Positions 14,523 through 23,711 of a stretch of 25,452 nt of DNA are shown in pieces. Position 1 is the stretch's first letter, and every line of letters starts with the position of its first letter. The stretch comes from an uncultured Bacilli bacterium. GTDB taxonomy: Bacteria > Bacillota_I > Bacilli_A > RF39 > UBA660. Below the pieces are notes generated by a model that ran no database searches, was not told the DNA's origin, and saw only the letters and a program-made list of their open reading frames with translations. The position numbers and the translations under genes are program-made. Location: positions 1 through 25,452 of the forward strand of contig CAOOMX010000015.1 in assembly GCA_948497845.1 (NCBI GenBank), in the 5' to 3' direction.

Positions 14523-15785
14523 ATGGAAAATGTCTTTATAGAAAGAAATATTCTATGTATTGATTTAAAAAGTTTTTTTGCTTCTTGCGAATGCGTTGAA
14601 CGCGGATTAGATCCTTTTACTGTTCCTTTGGTCGTAGCTAATCCTAATCAAGGTAATGGCGCTATTACTCTTGCTGTTACTCCTGCTTTAAAAAAGCAAG
14701 GTGTTAAAGGAAGAACTAGACTTTATGATATTCCACCTTATATTAAATACAGAATTGTTCCTCCTAGAATGAGTCTTTATACGAAAAAAAGCCGCGAAGT
14801 TGTAAATATTTATCTTGATTTCGTAGCTACTGAAGACTTACACATCTACTCTATCGATGAATGCTTTTTGGATGTAACAGATTATCTTAAAATGTATAAA
14901 AAAACCGACTACGAATTAGCTGAACTTATCTTAGATACTGTTTATCAAAAAACAGGACTTACAGCAACTTGTGGCATTGGTCCTAATCTTCTTTTAGCAA
15001 AAGTCGCTATGGATATAGAAGCTAAATTATATAAAAATGGAATTGCCAAATGGTCTTATGATGATGTACCTACTAAACTTTGGCTCATAAAACCTCTTTC
15101 TAAAATGTGGGGAATTGGACCTCGTATGGAAAAAAATCTAAATCTTTTAAATATATACTCTATAGGGGATCTAGCTCGTTATGATCGTAATAAACTTAAG
15201 GATAAATTTGGCGTGATGGGTGCAGAACTTTGGAATCATGCTAATGGCATTGATCTAAGTAGAATTAATGATTTAAAAGTACAACCTAAAGAATCCTCAT
15301 ATAGTCATTCTCAAGTCTTATTTAAAGATTATAATGAAGAAAATATTAAACTTATTATTATGGAAATGGTAGAGGTTATTACAGCCCGTTTGCGTAAAAA
15401 TAATAAACAAACTACCGTTTTAGGTTTTGGTATTGGCTACTCTAAAGATGTTAGCGGAGGCTTTTATCATAGTATTAAACTCGATGTTCCAACAGATGTA
15501 GCTAGCGAAATTGTTAGTCAATGCTATATTATCTTTGATCGCTATTATACTTTTCAACCCATTAGAAAAGTAAGCATCTCTTGTGGAGGCTTAGTCTCTA
15601 AAAAAGGGGTTCAACTTAATCTTTTTGAATCTATAAAACAAGTGGAAGATGAAAGAAATTTAAATGAAACTATCGATGAAATTAAAGATAAATTTGGTAA
15701 AAACAGCGTTGTGAAAGCATCAAGTCTATTACCTGATTCTACTGCTTTGGAAAGAAATAAAAAAATAGGAGGACATAACGCATGA
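14523..15785 (+). CDS. Y-family translesion DNA polymerase (UmuC/UvrX/YqjW type)
   Basis: Copies across damaged template bases at the cost of fidelity. The catalytic residues are in place: Asp14 in CIDLKSFFASCE and Asp112-Glu113 in YSIDECFLD. The helix-hairpin-helix region (MWGIGPRMEKNLNLLNIYSI) and a little-finger domain follow. QLNLF at residues 364-368 is a good beta-clamp-binding motif. At 420 residues it has the length of Bacillus UvrX and YqjW. GGAGG lies 7 nt before the ATG. It is co-transcribed with a YolD-like gene overlapping by 4 nt, the arrangement of the Bacillus uvrX-yolD and yqjW-yqjX pairs, and is preceded by a LexA-like box. Confidence 0.95.
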   Translation: MENVFIERNILCIDLKSFFASCECVERGLDPFTVPLVVANPNQGNGAITLAVTPALKKQGVKGRTRLYDIPPYIKYRIVPPRMSLYTKKSREVVNIYLDFVATEDLHIYSIDECFLDVTDYLKMYKKTDYELAELILDTVYQKTGLTATCGIGPNLLLAKVAMDIEAKLYKNGIAKWSYDDVPTKLWLIKPLSKMWGIGPRMEKNLNLLNIYSIGDLARYDRNKLKDKFGVMGAELWNHANGIDLSRINDLKVQPKESSYSHSQVLFKDYNEENIKLIIMEMVEVITARLRKNNKQTTVLGFGIGYSKDVSGGFYHSIKLDVPTDVASEIVSQCYIIFDRYYTFQPIRKVSISCGGLVSKKGVQLNLFESIKQVEDERNLNETIDEIKDKFGKNSVVKASSLLPDSTALERNKKIGGHNA

Positions 15786-16105
15786 AATTTGATCGTGGTA
15801 TGATTAAATGGCAACCTTTTGATTCTGTTATATCAAGTAAAAATGTTATTAATTCTTTACTTCATGAAAAAGAAAAAGTAAATAAACCTGTGCTTTCTGA
15901 AGAAGAAACAGAAGCTTTGGAAGAAAAAATTATTGATGCTTTTTATAGTCAAGAAGTTATTTCTTTGGATTTTTATAAAAACGGCTATATAAAAACAATT
16001 ACAGGACAAATAAAAAAAATAGATCATATTTCTAAAACGATCTATTTAAATTCTACTCTTTTGCTTTTTAAACAAATTCTTTCTATTCATTCACAGGTTC
16101 AATAG
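15782..16105 (+). CDS. YolD-like protein, partner of the Y-family polymerase
   Basis: 107 residues; the N-terminal DRGMIKWQPFDSV is the hallmark of the YolD-like family (DRG...KWxPF). The rest forms a small beta-rich domain (ISLDFYKNGYIKTITGQIKK, then TIYLNSTLLLF), a layout compatible with WYL/Sm-like folds noted for the family. YolD proteins are encoded next to UmuC-type polymerases in Firmicutes and are proposed to act like UmuD, but the mechanism is not settled. Its ATG overlaps the polymerase stop. Its last 23 nt overlap the 3' end of the convergent membrane-protein gene. Confidence 0.85.
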   Translation: MKFDRGMIKWQPFDSVISSKNVINSLLHEKEKVNKPVLSEEETEALEEKIIDAFYSQEVISLDFYKNGYIKTITGQIKKIDHISKTIYLNSTLLLFKQILSIHSQVQ

Positions 16106-17438
16106 AGTGAAAATAATATGTATTGTTTTCACCTTTTTTAAACGTCCATTTATATAACGCCAGTAGATTTAAATCATTAAAACTTCCTACCATATCTGTT
16201 TTGACATAAGTTGTTACTAATTCATTTTTTAAACCATCTTTATAAACATTATAATTTTGTTCTCCTGTTTGCTCAAAATACCCAAATCTTTCATATAAAT
16301 AGAGAAAATCACCTTCTACATTTGATTTTTCTAAAACAGATTGCGTATAATCAGCACTTGCATTTTCACAACTAATATAATTGATAGAAAAAGCACCACT
16401 TTCATTATTAAAGATAACATTAAAATTACCATATGTGTATGCTTCTTTACTTGTTAATACATCTATATACTCTTCTTTATTAAAGAGCTCTTTTAATATC
16501 CTTTTTACTTCTCCACTATCAATAGTAGTCGTCTCTCCACTTTCACAACTTGCTAACCCCTTTATATTACTAAAAACTATAAGGGCTATATCATCTACAT
16601 TTAAATTGGTTGCATTAATATTTTCTTTTGCATATAACTTACTTACTAATGAACCTCTATTATTTTGTAATTCTGTCTTAAATCTATTATATGTATTTTG
16701 CAAAATGACTGAGTCCAATGATATTGGTTCATTTGTTTCATTTTGTTGTTCTTGCTTTTCTTCTACCTTTGGTTCAGGTACATAATCTTTATATTTAAAT
16801 CCTAAATAGAAGCCATATATAGTTCTTCCTAATAAATAAAGACATAATGCACTCAAAATAATCGTAATAATTAAAGATAATGTTGATTTCTTTTTGGCTT
16901 GTTCCTTTTTTGGTTCTTCCTTTTTTTCTTCTGTTTTTTCTTCTTTAATTGGTTCAATGACTTGTGTTTTTGATTCTTCTATTTCAGTAGTTGCTATTAC
17001 TAATTCTTGAGGATTAATATGTACTGTCTTTTCTAGCTCTTCTTGGCTTACTTTATCTTCTTTTGGTTCATCTATTTGTGGCTTTTCTTCTACTACTGAA
17101 GGTTCTATATCGCTTACTTTTACTTCTTCTTGTTCTTCGATAACAGGAATATTTAATTCCTCTTTCTTCTCTTCTAAAATAGGAAGTGGAACTTCTTTAT
17201 TTTGTTCTAAAGCTATTTGTTCTAAGGAAATTTCTTTGGTATATTCCCTTCTTATTTCTTCAGCTGCATCAATGACTTCTCTTTTAACAGTTTCCATTTT
17301 CTCTTCAACTTTTGCTACAACTGGTTCTTCAGCTTTAACCTCTACTGGTCTTTCTTCTTGTACATGATCTTCTTCTTTAAAAAATAATTTATCTTTATCT
17401 TCCTTTAAAAGTGGTTCGTATTCTCTCACTTTAATCAC
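16083..17438 (-). CDS. unrecognised single-pass membrane protein with acidic cytoplasmic region
   Basis: I do not recognise this protein. It has 451 residues. Residues 1-185 are very rich in Glu, Lys and Val with repeated short EEKxE-type blocks, probably disordered and cytoplasmic. One membrane helix follows at about 186-208 (LSLIITIILSALCLYLLGRT). A second acidic linker leads to an external domain of about 220 residues with two Cys (SCESGE, ISCENA). The external part has no motif I can name. The layout recalls bacterial sensing or division-associated single-pass proteins, but that is only a resemblance. The GTG start at 17438 follows AAGGGTG. A TTGTAA-16-TATTAT promoter lies upstream. It ends 23 nt inside the convergent yolD gene. 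Confidence 0.7.
   Translation of the reverse strand: MIKVREYEPLLKEDKDKLFFKEEDHVQEERPVEVKAEEPVVAKVEEKMETVKREVIDAAEEIRREYTKEISLEQIALEQNKEVPLPILEEKKEELNIPVIEEQEEVKVSDIEPSVVEEKPQIDEPKEDKVSQEELEKTVHINPQELVIATTEIEESKTQVIEPIKEEKTEEKKEEPKKEQAKKKSTLSLIITIILSALCLYLLGRTIYGFYLGFKYKDYVPEPKVEEKQEQQNETNEPISLDSVILQNTYNRFKTELQNNRGSLVSKLYAKENINATNLNVDDIALIVFSNIKGLASCESGETTTIDSGEVKRILKELFNKEEYIDVLTSKEAYTYGNFNVIFNNESGAFSINYISCENASADYTQSVLEKSNVEGDFLYLYERFGYFEQTGEQNYNVYKDGLKNELVTTYVKTDMVGSFNDLNLLALYKWTFKKGENNTYYFHSIEPVNE
16107..16139 (+). terminator. terminator of the polymerase-yolD operon, inside the convergent gene
   Basis: An 11-bp stem with one wobble (GTGAAAATAAT at 16107-16117, ATTGTTTTCAC at 16122-16132, loop ATGT) is followed by CCTTTTTT. 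It starts 2 nt after the yolD stop and lies within the last codons of the minus-strand gene. Confidence 0.7.
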
Positions 17439-17455
17439 ACACCCTTTATGTTAAA

Positions 17456-17483
17456 ATAATACCATATATTTTTCATTTTACAA
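17456..17483 (-). promoter_or_regulatory. candidate promoter of the single-pass membrane protein gene
   Basis: TTGTAA (17483-17478), 16 nt, then TATTAT (17461-17456) on the minus strand, within the 111-nt gap after the ABC transporter genes. No clear hairpin terminator for those genes was seen in the gap, so read-through is possible. Confidence 0.45.
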
Positions 17484-17549
17484 AGTCTTTTTTATTGTTT
17501 TTTCTATTTTTGTATTTTTATAAAATATCTATATAGGTTCTTTTTTATA

Positions 17550-19775
17550 TTATTTACATAATTCTACTATTGTACATTTTTCTATTTTTCTTTTTTCAAT
17601 CTTATTTGCTATTATAATTAATAATAAGATCATTAAAAGAGCTACGCTTAAAATATATATTTTCATAGGAATGAATTGTATTTGATAGCCAAGATAATTT
17701 GATATCATCTTATTTCCTAATAGAATCATTAAAACATATAAGAGCATACTAATTATATAAGATATGATTCCTAAGATAATATTCTTACTTTCTACTCCTT
17801 TATATATTTCTTTTCTATTTACGCCCAAGCTCAAAAGTATTCCTATCTTCTTTTTATTTTTCATAAATGTATAATTGATAAACAAAATCATAAATAAAAA
17901 GGTAAATATACTTAAAATAATACATCCTATAAAACATATTTTAGTTATACTTTGCATTGTATTCTTTATTAAGAAAAAGTCATCACTAAATTCTGTAAAA
18001 TAGCCAATATCTTCATTTTCTAAGGCAAATAGTTTTTTTATTGTATTTTTATCATTATCTTTATAATACATATTTTTTATAAATTGATGATCTACTTCAA
18101 AGCCATCAAATAGAGTATCATTTAAATAAATAGTATCTCCAAAACCTGCTATTTTTAAATCTATTTTTGAGGGTAAATCTTCATATAAATTATATTTATC
18201 TTCTATTTGTAATTCAATATTCTTCTGTTTTAAATATTTTTCTTTATATTTTTCACTTAAAATAATGCTATTTTTATCTAGTGTATGATCAGAGGTGTAC
18301 ATAACTTTTTCCGTATCTATTAATAAATTCATTGTATTTATAGTGTCTTTATTCTTTGGTAAAGTTTCATCTTTAAAAAAGTTTTCATCTACATAATAAG
18401 TATATAAATGCTTCTTAATTACGTTTTCCTCTTCTTTGTTTAAAAATTCCTTATCCTTTAATTCAGTAGTTTTATAAATACCTACTATTTTCAAACTTAT
18501 TCCCATCATTTTTATTGTTTCATCTAGTAATTCTTCCCTAGTCTTTGCAGATATTACTTTATTAAACTCATCTGTTACTTTCATTCTTATGATATAGTCT
18601 GCTAAAAAATTAGAAATCATTATTTCTTTTGACTTCGTAGGAATATTTCCTATATATTCATATTCTAAATAATTAGCATCTATAAATAAATCAGCTTCTC
18701 TTTTATCATAATTGTATAATTTATAATAATCGGTTATATCATTTGTATTTAAAAAGGAAAAATAAAAATATTCATTATTGATATAAAGATTACTTCCATA
18801 GTAAATACTACTGTTATTTAAATTCTTTTTAATCCTGTTTTCTTCCTTCTTATTAAAGAATTGGGCATACATAGAATCACTTTCTTTTTTATATAATGTT
18901 ATTTTAAAAGCATCATTTTCTATTAAAGCCTTGGCATGTATTTCATTTATATCAATGGCATTTAAGTTTAAGGTTATTAATAATAGAAATAAAGCTATAC
19001 CTAAGATTGTATAAAATAGAATGGTAAATTTTAGTGGAAGATGTAATACTTTGGTTAGAAAATCTTTTATATTGAAGCTGGTTGTTTTTGCTTCTTTTTC
19101 AACATTTTCATAAACACAATTTGAAAAAGACTCGCATGATCCATCTTGTATCTTTATCATTTTATCACTGTATTTTTGGGCCGATTCTATATCATGGGTG
19201 GCTATAATCACCAGTCTTTGTTTGCTTTCCTTTTTTAATATCTTCCATATTTCTTCACTCGTTTTTTCATCTAAATTTCCAGTTGGTTCATCTGCTAAAA
19301 TAATTTTTGGATTTTTGACAAGTGCCCTTGAAATAGCAGTTCTGGCTTTTTGTCCTGTAGAAATTTCATTTATTTTGTGCTTTTTTATATCTTCGATATT
19401 CATTTTGGTTAATATATGATCTACTTTAATGGTTTGCTCATCCTTTTTTAATTGTAAACTTATTTTGATATTTTCATAAACTGTTAGCTCTTCAATTAAA
19501 TGAAAATCTTGAAATACTAAGCCTATTTTCTCTTTTTTATATTCTTCCTGATCAAATTCTTTTGCATTTATATCAACCCCATTATAAAATATTTGACCTT
19601 CAGAAGGCATATCCATACTAGCTAGAAGATGTAAAAGGGTTGATTTTCCACTGCCACTTTTTCCTAAAATAGTTATTAATCCTTTGTTAGGAAAAGCTAT
19701 ATTACAGTTTTGAAGAGCTTTTACTTTTTCAAATTGCGTAACATATGTTTTACTTACTTGTTCTACTCTTAACAT
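17550..19775 (-). CDS. ABC transporter, ATPase-FtsX permease fusion (MacB-like), with divergent signature motif
   Basis: 741 residues. The N-terminal ATPase has Walker A GKSGSGKS (38-45), a Q-loop (LVFQDFHLIEELTV), Walker B IILADEPTGNLDE and an H-loop THD. Its signature reads ISTGQ in place of LSGGQ. A first membrane helix at about 245-265 leads to an external domain of roughly 360 residues. Three more helices follow near the C-terminus (about 635-655, 680-700, 715-735), the FtsX/MacB pattern. Such transporters move or extract peptides and lipoproteins by mechanotransmission rather than pore transport; the substrate here is unknown. It overlaps the upstream paralogue by 26 nt, so the two probably form a heterodimer. 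The start is set by GGGAG about 10 nt upstream of ATG 19775. Confidence 0.88.
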   Translation of the reverse strand: MLRVEQVSKTYVTQFEKVKALQNCNIAFPNKGLITILGKSGSGKSTLLHLLASMDMPSEGQIFYNGVDINAKEFDQEEYKKEKIGLVFQDFHLIEELTVYENIKISLQLKKDEQTIKVDHILTKMNIEDIKKHKINEISTGQKARTAISRALVKNPKIILADEPTGNLDEKTSEEIWKILKKESKQRLVIIATHDIESAQKYSDKMIKIQDGSCESFSNCVYENVEKEAKTTSFNIKDFLTKVLHLPLKFTILFYTILGIALFLLLITLNLNAIDINEIHAKALIENDAFKITLYKKESDSMYAQFFNKKEENRIKKNLNNSSIYYGSNLYINNEYFYFSFLNTNDITDYYKLYNYDKREADLFIDANYLEYEYIGNIPTKSKEIMISNFLADYIIRMKVTDEFNKVISAKTREELLDETIKMMGISLKIVGIYKTTELKDKEFLNKEEENVIKKHLYTYYVDENFFKDETLPKNKDTINTMNLLIDTEKVMYTSDHTLDKNSIILSEKYKEKYLKQKNIELQIEDKYNLYEDLPSKIDLKIAGFGDTIYLNDTLFDGFEVDHQFIKNMYYKDNDKNTIKKLFALENEDIGYFTEFSDDFFLIKNTMQSITKICFIGCIILSIFTFLFMILFINYTFMKNKKKIGILLSLGVNRKEIYKGVESKNIILGIISYIISMLLYVLMILLGNKMISNYLGYQIQFIPMKIYILSVALLMILLLIIIANKIEKRKIEKCTIVELCK

Positions 19776-22245
19776 GCTTTTTCTCCCTATTATGTATTAA
19801 TTCTATCGGTGGCATTTGTACTTTTTTCTTTATCATTATTTTTTCTATACCATAGATCATTATAATATACATAATAAATATTATTGGATAACTATACCAT
19901 TTTATCCCTATAAAGCTTATTTTAAATCCTAAATAATGAGATATAACTTTATTTATAATAAAAATGATTAAAGGTAATATTATACTTAAAATCAGTAAAG
20001 AATATCCCGCTATTTGTTTTATCATTTTTATATGTATTTTTTCTATATCTTTACTATTTAATCCTAACGCTTTTAAAACACCAAAATTCTTCGTATGATG
20101 TATTCTTAAAATTAAATTTACTAATAAAACCATACCCATTATACATATAAATAATAAACATGTTAAATAACAACTTATTTTAGCAGAATTACTAATAGTG
20201 TCAGAATACTCACTAAAAAAATCACTTTTTTGAGTTATCACACGTATATTTTTCACTACGCTTTCATGCTTTAAGAGCTTTTCTATTTTTTTAAGATCTT
20301 TATCTATAATCGTTATATACATAATATTTGCTTTTTGATAATAATAATTTTCTAATATATTTTCTGCTACAAAGAATTCATTTTCTTTATACTCATTTTT
20401 AGGATGATACCCTACTATTTTTACCGTGTAATTTTCTAAAGCATTTTTATTACTGTAACGAAACTCATCTTTAACGGTTAATGTTAATTCTTTATTCATT
20501 ATATTGTGGTTTTGCATATATTTTTTAGCAAAATCAACTTCATTTTCTTTAGTCTTACTTAATTTTTTAGAAAAATCATTATTGGTTAATAAATCTAAAA
20601 TATATTTATCGATGATTATTTCATTGTCATTTAAAGAATGATTGATAGCAGGATTCGTATTATAATTTAAATACTTTTCTTCATCATTTATATCAAGATA
20701 AAATTCATATAGGCCTAGATCTACACTTTCTAACTTGGGTGATTCTAATTCTTTAAAAAACTCTGGATATGTATAGATATTTGTTGGTTCATTTGTTAGA
20801 TAGCGTAATTCTTCATCATATACTGGTGCATTATCCGTTGTTAATTCTACTTTTTTGGTGCGCAACAAATTATAATCATAGTCTAATGTATATATTCCCG
20901 TAATTTTTAAGTTTAGTTCTCCGAATGCTAGATATACATCATCATTTATTATATCTTCATTCGATTTAGGGTAATATACTTCATGATTAGATGTGTATGC
21001 TCCATGGTCTTGAATAAATTTAGCAAAAAAATCTGATATCATGATTTCATTCTTATTTTTAGGATAAGCGCCTATATAACTTTTGGTCATTTTATCTTCA
21101 GATACTAATTTTATTTTATTAATATATATATTAATACCCTTAAATGGACTATATTCATAAAGCTTATAGTTTTCTTCATATGGTTCATAACTACACAGTC
21201 TTACTGGTCTAAAAGCCATACTAAAAGCATCCGATGCTGTGTAATAATAGTTTAATTCATAAGAAATTTTATTCTCTTCCAAAAAATTTACTATTTCTTG
21301 TAATTCCTCATCTTTTAAGTTTTGGTTAGATAGCAAATATTTTGGAGCTTTTTTGAAAACTTCAATCCCATAATATAATTTATAATTTTGTTTTAAACTA
21401 TTTGCATGCATTGCAAATGTATTATTAGATGTCATATTCATTAAAACTACAAAAAGAAATAGTAAAATAAAAAGAGCCATACTAAATAAGATATTTCTTA
21501 TTCTTGTTTCTTTATATAAATTTTTACTGATTTTTTTAATAGTTCCTTTTTTGGCATCGCTAGCAGTTATGATACACTTATCTTCTTCTTTTACACGCAA
21601 AGCTTTATTACTTAAGTTTCCATTATTGATTGTAATAATCTCATCTATAAATGGTTCTATTTCTTCTTTGTCATGCGTTACTACTATTACTAAAGCTTCT
21701 TTGCTCACTTCTTTTAGAACTTCTAAAATGGATTCAGCAGTATTGCTATCTACATGACTAGTTGGTTCATCTACTAAAAGAATTTTAGGCTTTGCTATTA
21801 GAGCTCTTGCTAGCAATACTCTTGCTTTTTGTCCTCCAGATAATTCTTTTATCTTTCTTTTTTCTAAATTATCTATGCCTAATCTTTTTAATATCTTGTA
21901 AATGTCTTTCTCTAAATCTTTTTCTTTGATTTCTAAGGCTATTTTAATATTTTCAATCACTGTTTTATTTTTTATTAAGCCCTCTTCTTGAAAAGAAAAT
22001 CCTATTATCTGTTTTCTATAACTTGCTAATTCTTCTTCCTTTAATTCCGTGATATCTAAATTATTATATAATATATTACCACAAGTAGGTTTATCTAACC
22101 CTCCGATTAGATTTAAAAGAGTTGTTTTTCCACTGCCACTTTTTCCTAAAATTGCAAAAAAGCCTTGATTTGGAAATATTATATTAACATTTTCTAAAAC
22201 TACCCTATCTTCATATTTTTTTGTAATATTTTTTAATTCTAACAT
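19750..22245 (-). CDS. ABC transporter, ATPase-FtsX permease fusion (MacB-like), intact signature motif
   Basis: 831 residues, paralogous to the following gene. The ATPase has Walker A GKSGSGKT (34-41), Q-loop FSFQEEGLIKNKTV, canonical signature ELSGGQKAR, Walker B ILLVDEPTSHVDS and H-loop VTHD. The first membrane helix (about 253-275) is followed by a larger external domain of ~420 residues. Three C-terminal helices are interrupted by the FtsX-type segment KNFGVLKALGLNSKDIEKI. AGGAG precedes the ATG at 22245. It has a possible promoter about 105 nt upstream and overlaps the next gene by 26 nt. No histidine kinase, response regulator or peptide gene is adjacent, so a bacitracin-type detoxification module cannot be claimed. 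Confidence 0.88.
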   Translation of the reverse strand: MLELKNITKKYEDRVVLENVNIIFPNQGFFAILGKSGSGKTTLLNLIGGLDKPTCGNILYNNLDITELKEEELASYRKQIIGFSFQEEGLIKNKTVIENIKIALEIKEKDLEKDIYKILKRLGIDNLEKRKIKELSGGQKARVLLARALIAKPKILLVDEPTSHVDSNTAESILEVLKEVSKEALVIVVTHDKEEIEPFIDEIITINNGNLSNKALRVKEEDKCIITASDAKKGTIKKISKNLYKETRIRNILFSMALFILLFLFVVLMNMTSNNTFAMHANSLKQNYKLYYGIEVFKKAPKYLLSNQNLKDEELQEIVNFLEENKISYELNYYYTASDAFSMAFRPVRLCSYEPYEENYKLYEYSPFKGINIYINKIKLVSEDKMTKSYIGAYPKNKNEIMISDFFAKFIQDHGAYTSNHEVYYPKSNEDIINDDVYLAFGELNLKITGIYTLDYDYNLLRTKKVELTTDNAPVYDEELRYLTNEPTNIYTYPEFFKELESPKLESVDLGLYEFYLDINDEEKYLNYNTNPAINHSLNDNEIIIDKYILDLLTNNDFSKKLSKTKENEVDFAKKYMQNHNIMNKELTLTVKDEFRYSNKNALENYTVKIVGYHPKNEYKENEFFVAENILENYYYQKANIMYITIIDKDLKKIEKLLKHESVVKNIRVITQKSDFFSEYSDTISNSAKISCYLTCLLFICIMGMVLLVNLILRIHHTKNFGVLKALGLNSKDIEKIHIKMIKQIAGYSLLILSIILPLIIFIINKVISHYLGFKISFIGIKWYSYPIIFIMYIIMIYGIEKIMIKKKVQMPPIELIHNREKKHVKSRTSK

Positions 22246-22347
22246 ATATACTCCTTTTTCTTCTTAAAGCTACTGTTTTGCTTTAAACTTAATTCATAGA
22301 AGAAAAATACTTTCACTGTGATACAACATACTAGCTTCTTTATAGTT

Positions 22348-22376
22348 ATTGTACCACATGTAAACTTATATGCCTA
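22348..22376 (-). promoter_or_regulatory. candidate promoter of the tandem ABC transporter operon
   Basis: TAGGCA (22376-22371), 17 nt, then TACAAT (22353-22348) on the minus strand, directly after the terminator of the spoVA genes. It leaves a leader of about 95 nt in which no clear regulatory structure was seen. Confidence 0.5.
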
Positions 22377-22377
22377 G

Positions 22378-22413
22378 AAAAAAGCACTAGTCTTTTGGAT
22401 TAAAGAATAGTGC
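22378..22413 (-). terminator. terminator of the sigF-spoVA operon
   Basis: GCACTA / TAGTGC outer stem with an inner TCTTT / AAAGA stem and 5-nt loop (22384-22413), followed by TTTTTT on the minus strand. It overlaps the last codons and stop of spoVAE. Confidence 0.75.
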
Positions 22414-22737
22414 TACAATAAAGGAAAAACATATTGCGGCGGTTATGGCAAGCGATGATTTACAAAGCATCCCACTAAATAAGCCTAAGATTCCTTCTTC
22501 ATTATACCCTTGAATGGCACTGGAATATAGTAAATGTCCAAAATTTGAAATAAGTACTGTTGCTCCAGCTCCACACTTAGCTATAAATGTATCATATACT
22601 CCGAGGAAGGATAAAAAGGCTCCTCCTGCAGTATATAGACTAGTAATATGTCCTGGTGTTAATTTTGTATTATCTAGTATAATTTGTGCAATGGCACACG
22701 CTGTGCCTGCGAATAAAAATGCATATAAGTATGTCAA
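22387..22737 (-). CDS. spoVAE: stage V sporulation protein AE (SpoVAEb type)
   Basis: Small membrane protein of the inner spore membrane, part of the SpoVA channel that takes up dipicolinic acid during spore formation and releases it at germination. The 116 residues form about four hydrophobic helices. Typical features are the N-terminal YAFLFAGTACAIAQIILD, then LTPGHITSLYTAGGAFLSFLG, and a Gly-rich segment after it (GILGLFSGMLCKSS). It overlaps spoVAD by 4 nt. Length and order (AC-AD-AE) match the conserved core of spoVA operons. It is the last gene of the operon. Confidence 0.95.
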   Translation of the reverse strand: MTYLYAFLFAGTACAIAQIILDNTKLTPGHITSLYTAGGAFLSFLGVYDTFIAKCGAGATVLISNFGHLLYSSAIQGYNEEGILGLFSGMLCKSSLAITAAICFSFIVALFFNPKD

Positions 22738-23711
22738 TCTATTACCTCCAAACTAATTGCATGTGCAATGGCAGGGATGCTCTTTTTTTGATTTACAAGA
22801 GTTGGAGAATGTAATGCTCCTGTTCCTATAATTAATATTTTTTTGTATTTTTTCATCATTAATATTTTATCAAATAATACTAATGGTAAACATACTGGTC
22901 CACTTCCTCCAGCATAAGTATCTTGGCTTTTTAAGAAAAGTTCACAACCTGCATCTAAGTGTTTTTTTGTCTTAATGTTATATGTTCTTTTTAAAAACTC
23001 TTTAAAAATTTCAGCTCCAACACAACCTAAATCACCTGTTAAAATAACATCATAATAATCAACATCTCTTTTTAATTCATTTAAATGAGTTGCTAGCGTT
23101 GATGCCGCTGCTGGAGCCATTACAGCTCCTAAGTTATTTGCATCTTTTATGCCCATATCTATTGGGGTTCCTATAGTAGATGATTCAATTTTAATCTTTC
23201 CTGGTTCTTTCGTTAGTAAAACGGCTGCTGCTCCAGTTGCTGTAAATGTTGCTGTATGAGGTTTTGGAGATCCATATTCTGTTGGATATCTAAATTGCTT
23301 TTCAGCTGTTAAGTTATGAGAACTTGTTATGGCAATGACTTTTTTACAATTCATGCCATCAATAAAATTAGCTCCTACTAATAAACTTTCAGGAAAAGTT
23401 GCACAAGCCGCATATAAGCCTAAGAATGGAAAACTATAATTTTTCGCACTATAATTGGTTACTGATATTTGATTTGTTAAATCTCCTCCTACTAAAAGAT
23501 CTACCTCACTCGTTTTTAAACAATTTTTTTTTAAAATATTATCTATAACTACATTTTGCATCTTTACCTCAGCTTGTTCAAATGTTTTTTCATGAAAATA
23601 ATAGTCATCTAAGGCTTCATCATACCCTCTTAAGCGACTTTCTTTTTCAAGAGGTCCTACTACCGTATTATAATCTTTTAAATAAACATTTTTATATTTT
23701 ACACTAGCCAC
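22734..23711 (-). CDS. spoVAD: stage V sporulation protein AD
   Basis: Thiolase-fold protein that binds dipicolinic acid in the SpoVA complex on the spore inner membrane. The 325-residue length is close to the usual ~338. Recognisable blocks are the N-terminal PLEKESRLRGYDEALDDYY region, LLVGGDLTNQISVTNYSAK, then FLGLYAACATFPESLLVGA, and DVILTGDLGCVGAEIF. The C-terminal GGSGPVCLPLVLF and IGTGALHSPTLVNQ are also typical. The start is GTG at 23711 with GAGGGTGG 6 nt upstream, overlapping the end of spoVAC by 8 nt. The next gene, spoVAE, overlaps by 4 nt. Confidence 0.97.
   Translation of the reverse strand: MASVKYKNVYLKDYNTVVGPLEKESRLRGYDEALDDYYFHEKTFEQAEVKMQNVVIDNILKKNCLKTSEVDLLVGGDLTNQISVTNYSAKNYSFPFLGLYAACATFPESLLVGANFIDGMNCKKVIAITSSHNLTAEKQFRYPTEYGSPKPHTATFTATGAAAVLLTKEPGKIKIESSTIGTPIDMGIKDANNLGAVMAPAAASTLATHLNELKRDVDYYDVILTGDLGCVGAEIFKEFLKRTYNIKTKKHLDAGCELFLKSQDTYAGGSGPVCLPLVLFDKILMMKKYKKILIIGTGALHSPTLVNQKKSIPAIAHAISLEVID

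Noticed and set aside
1173..16105. Possible mycoplasma-type code (TGA as Trp)
   Set aside because: TGA ends ku, the HerA-like gene and the polymerase at tight ATGA overlaps, and Trp is encoded by TGG at conserved positions.
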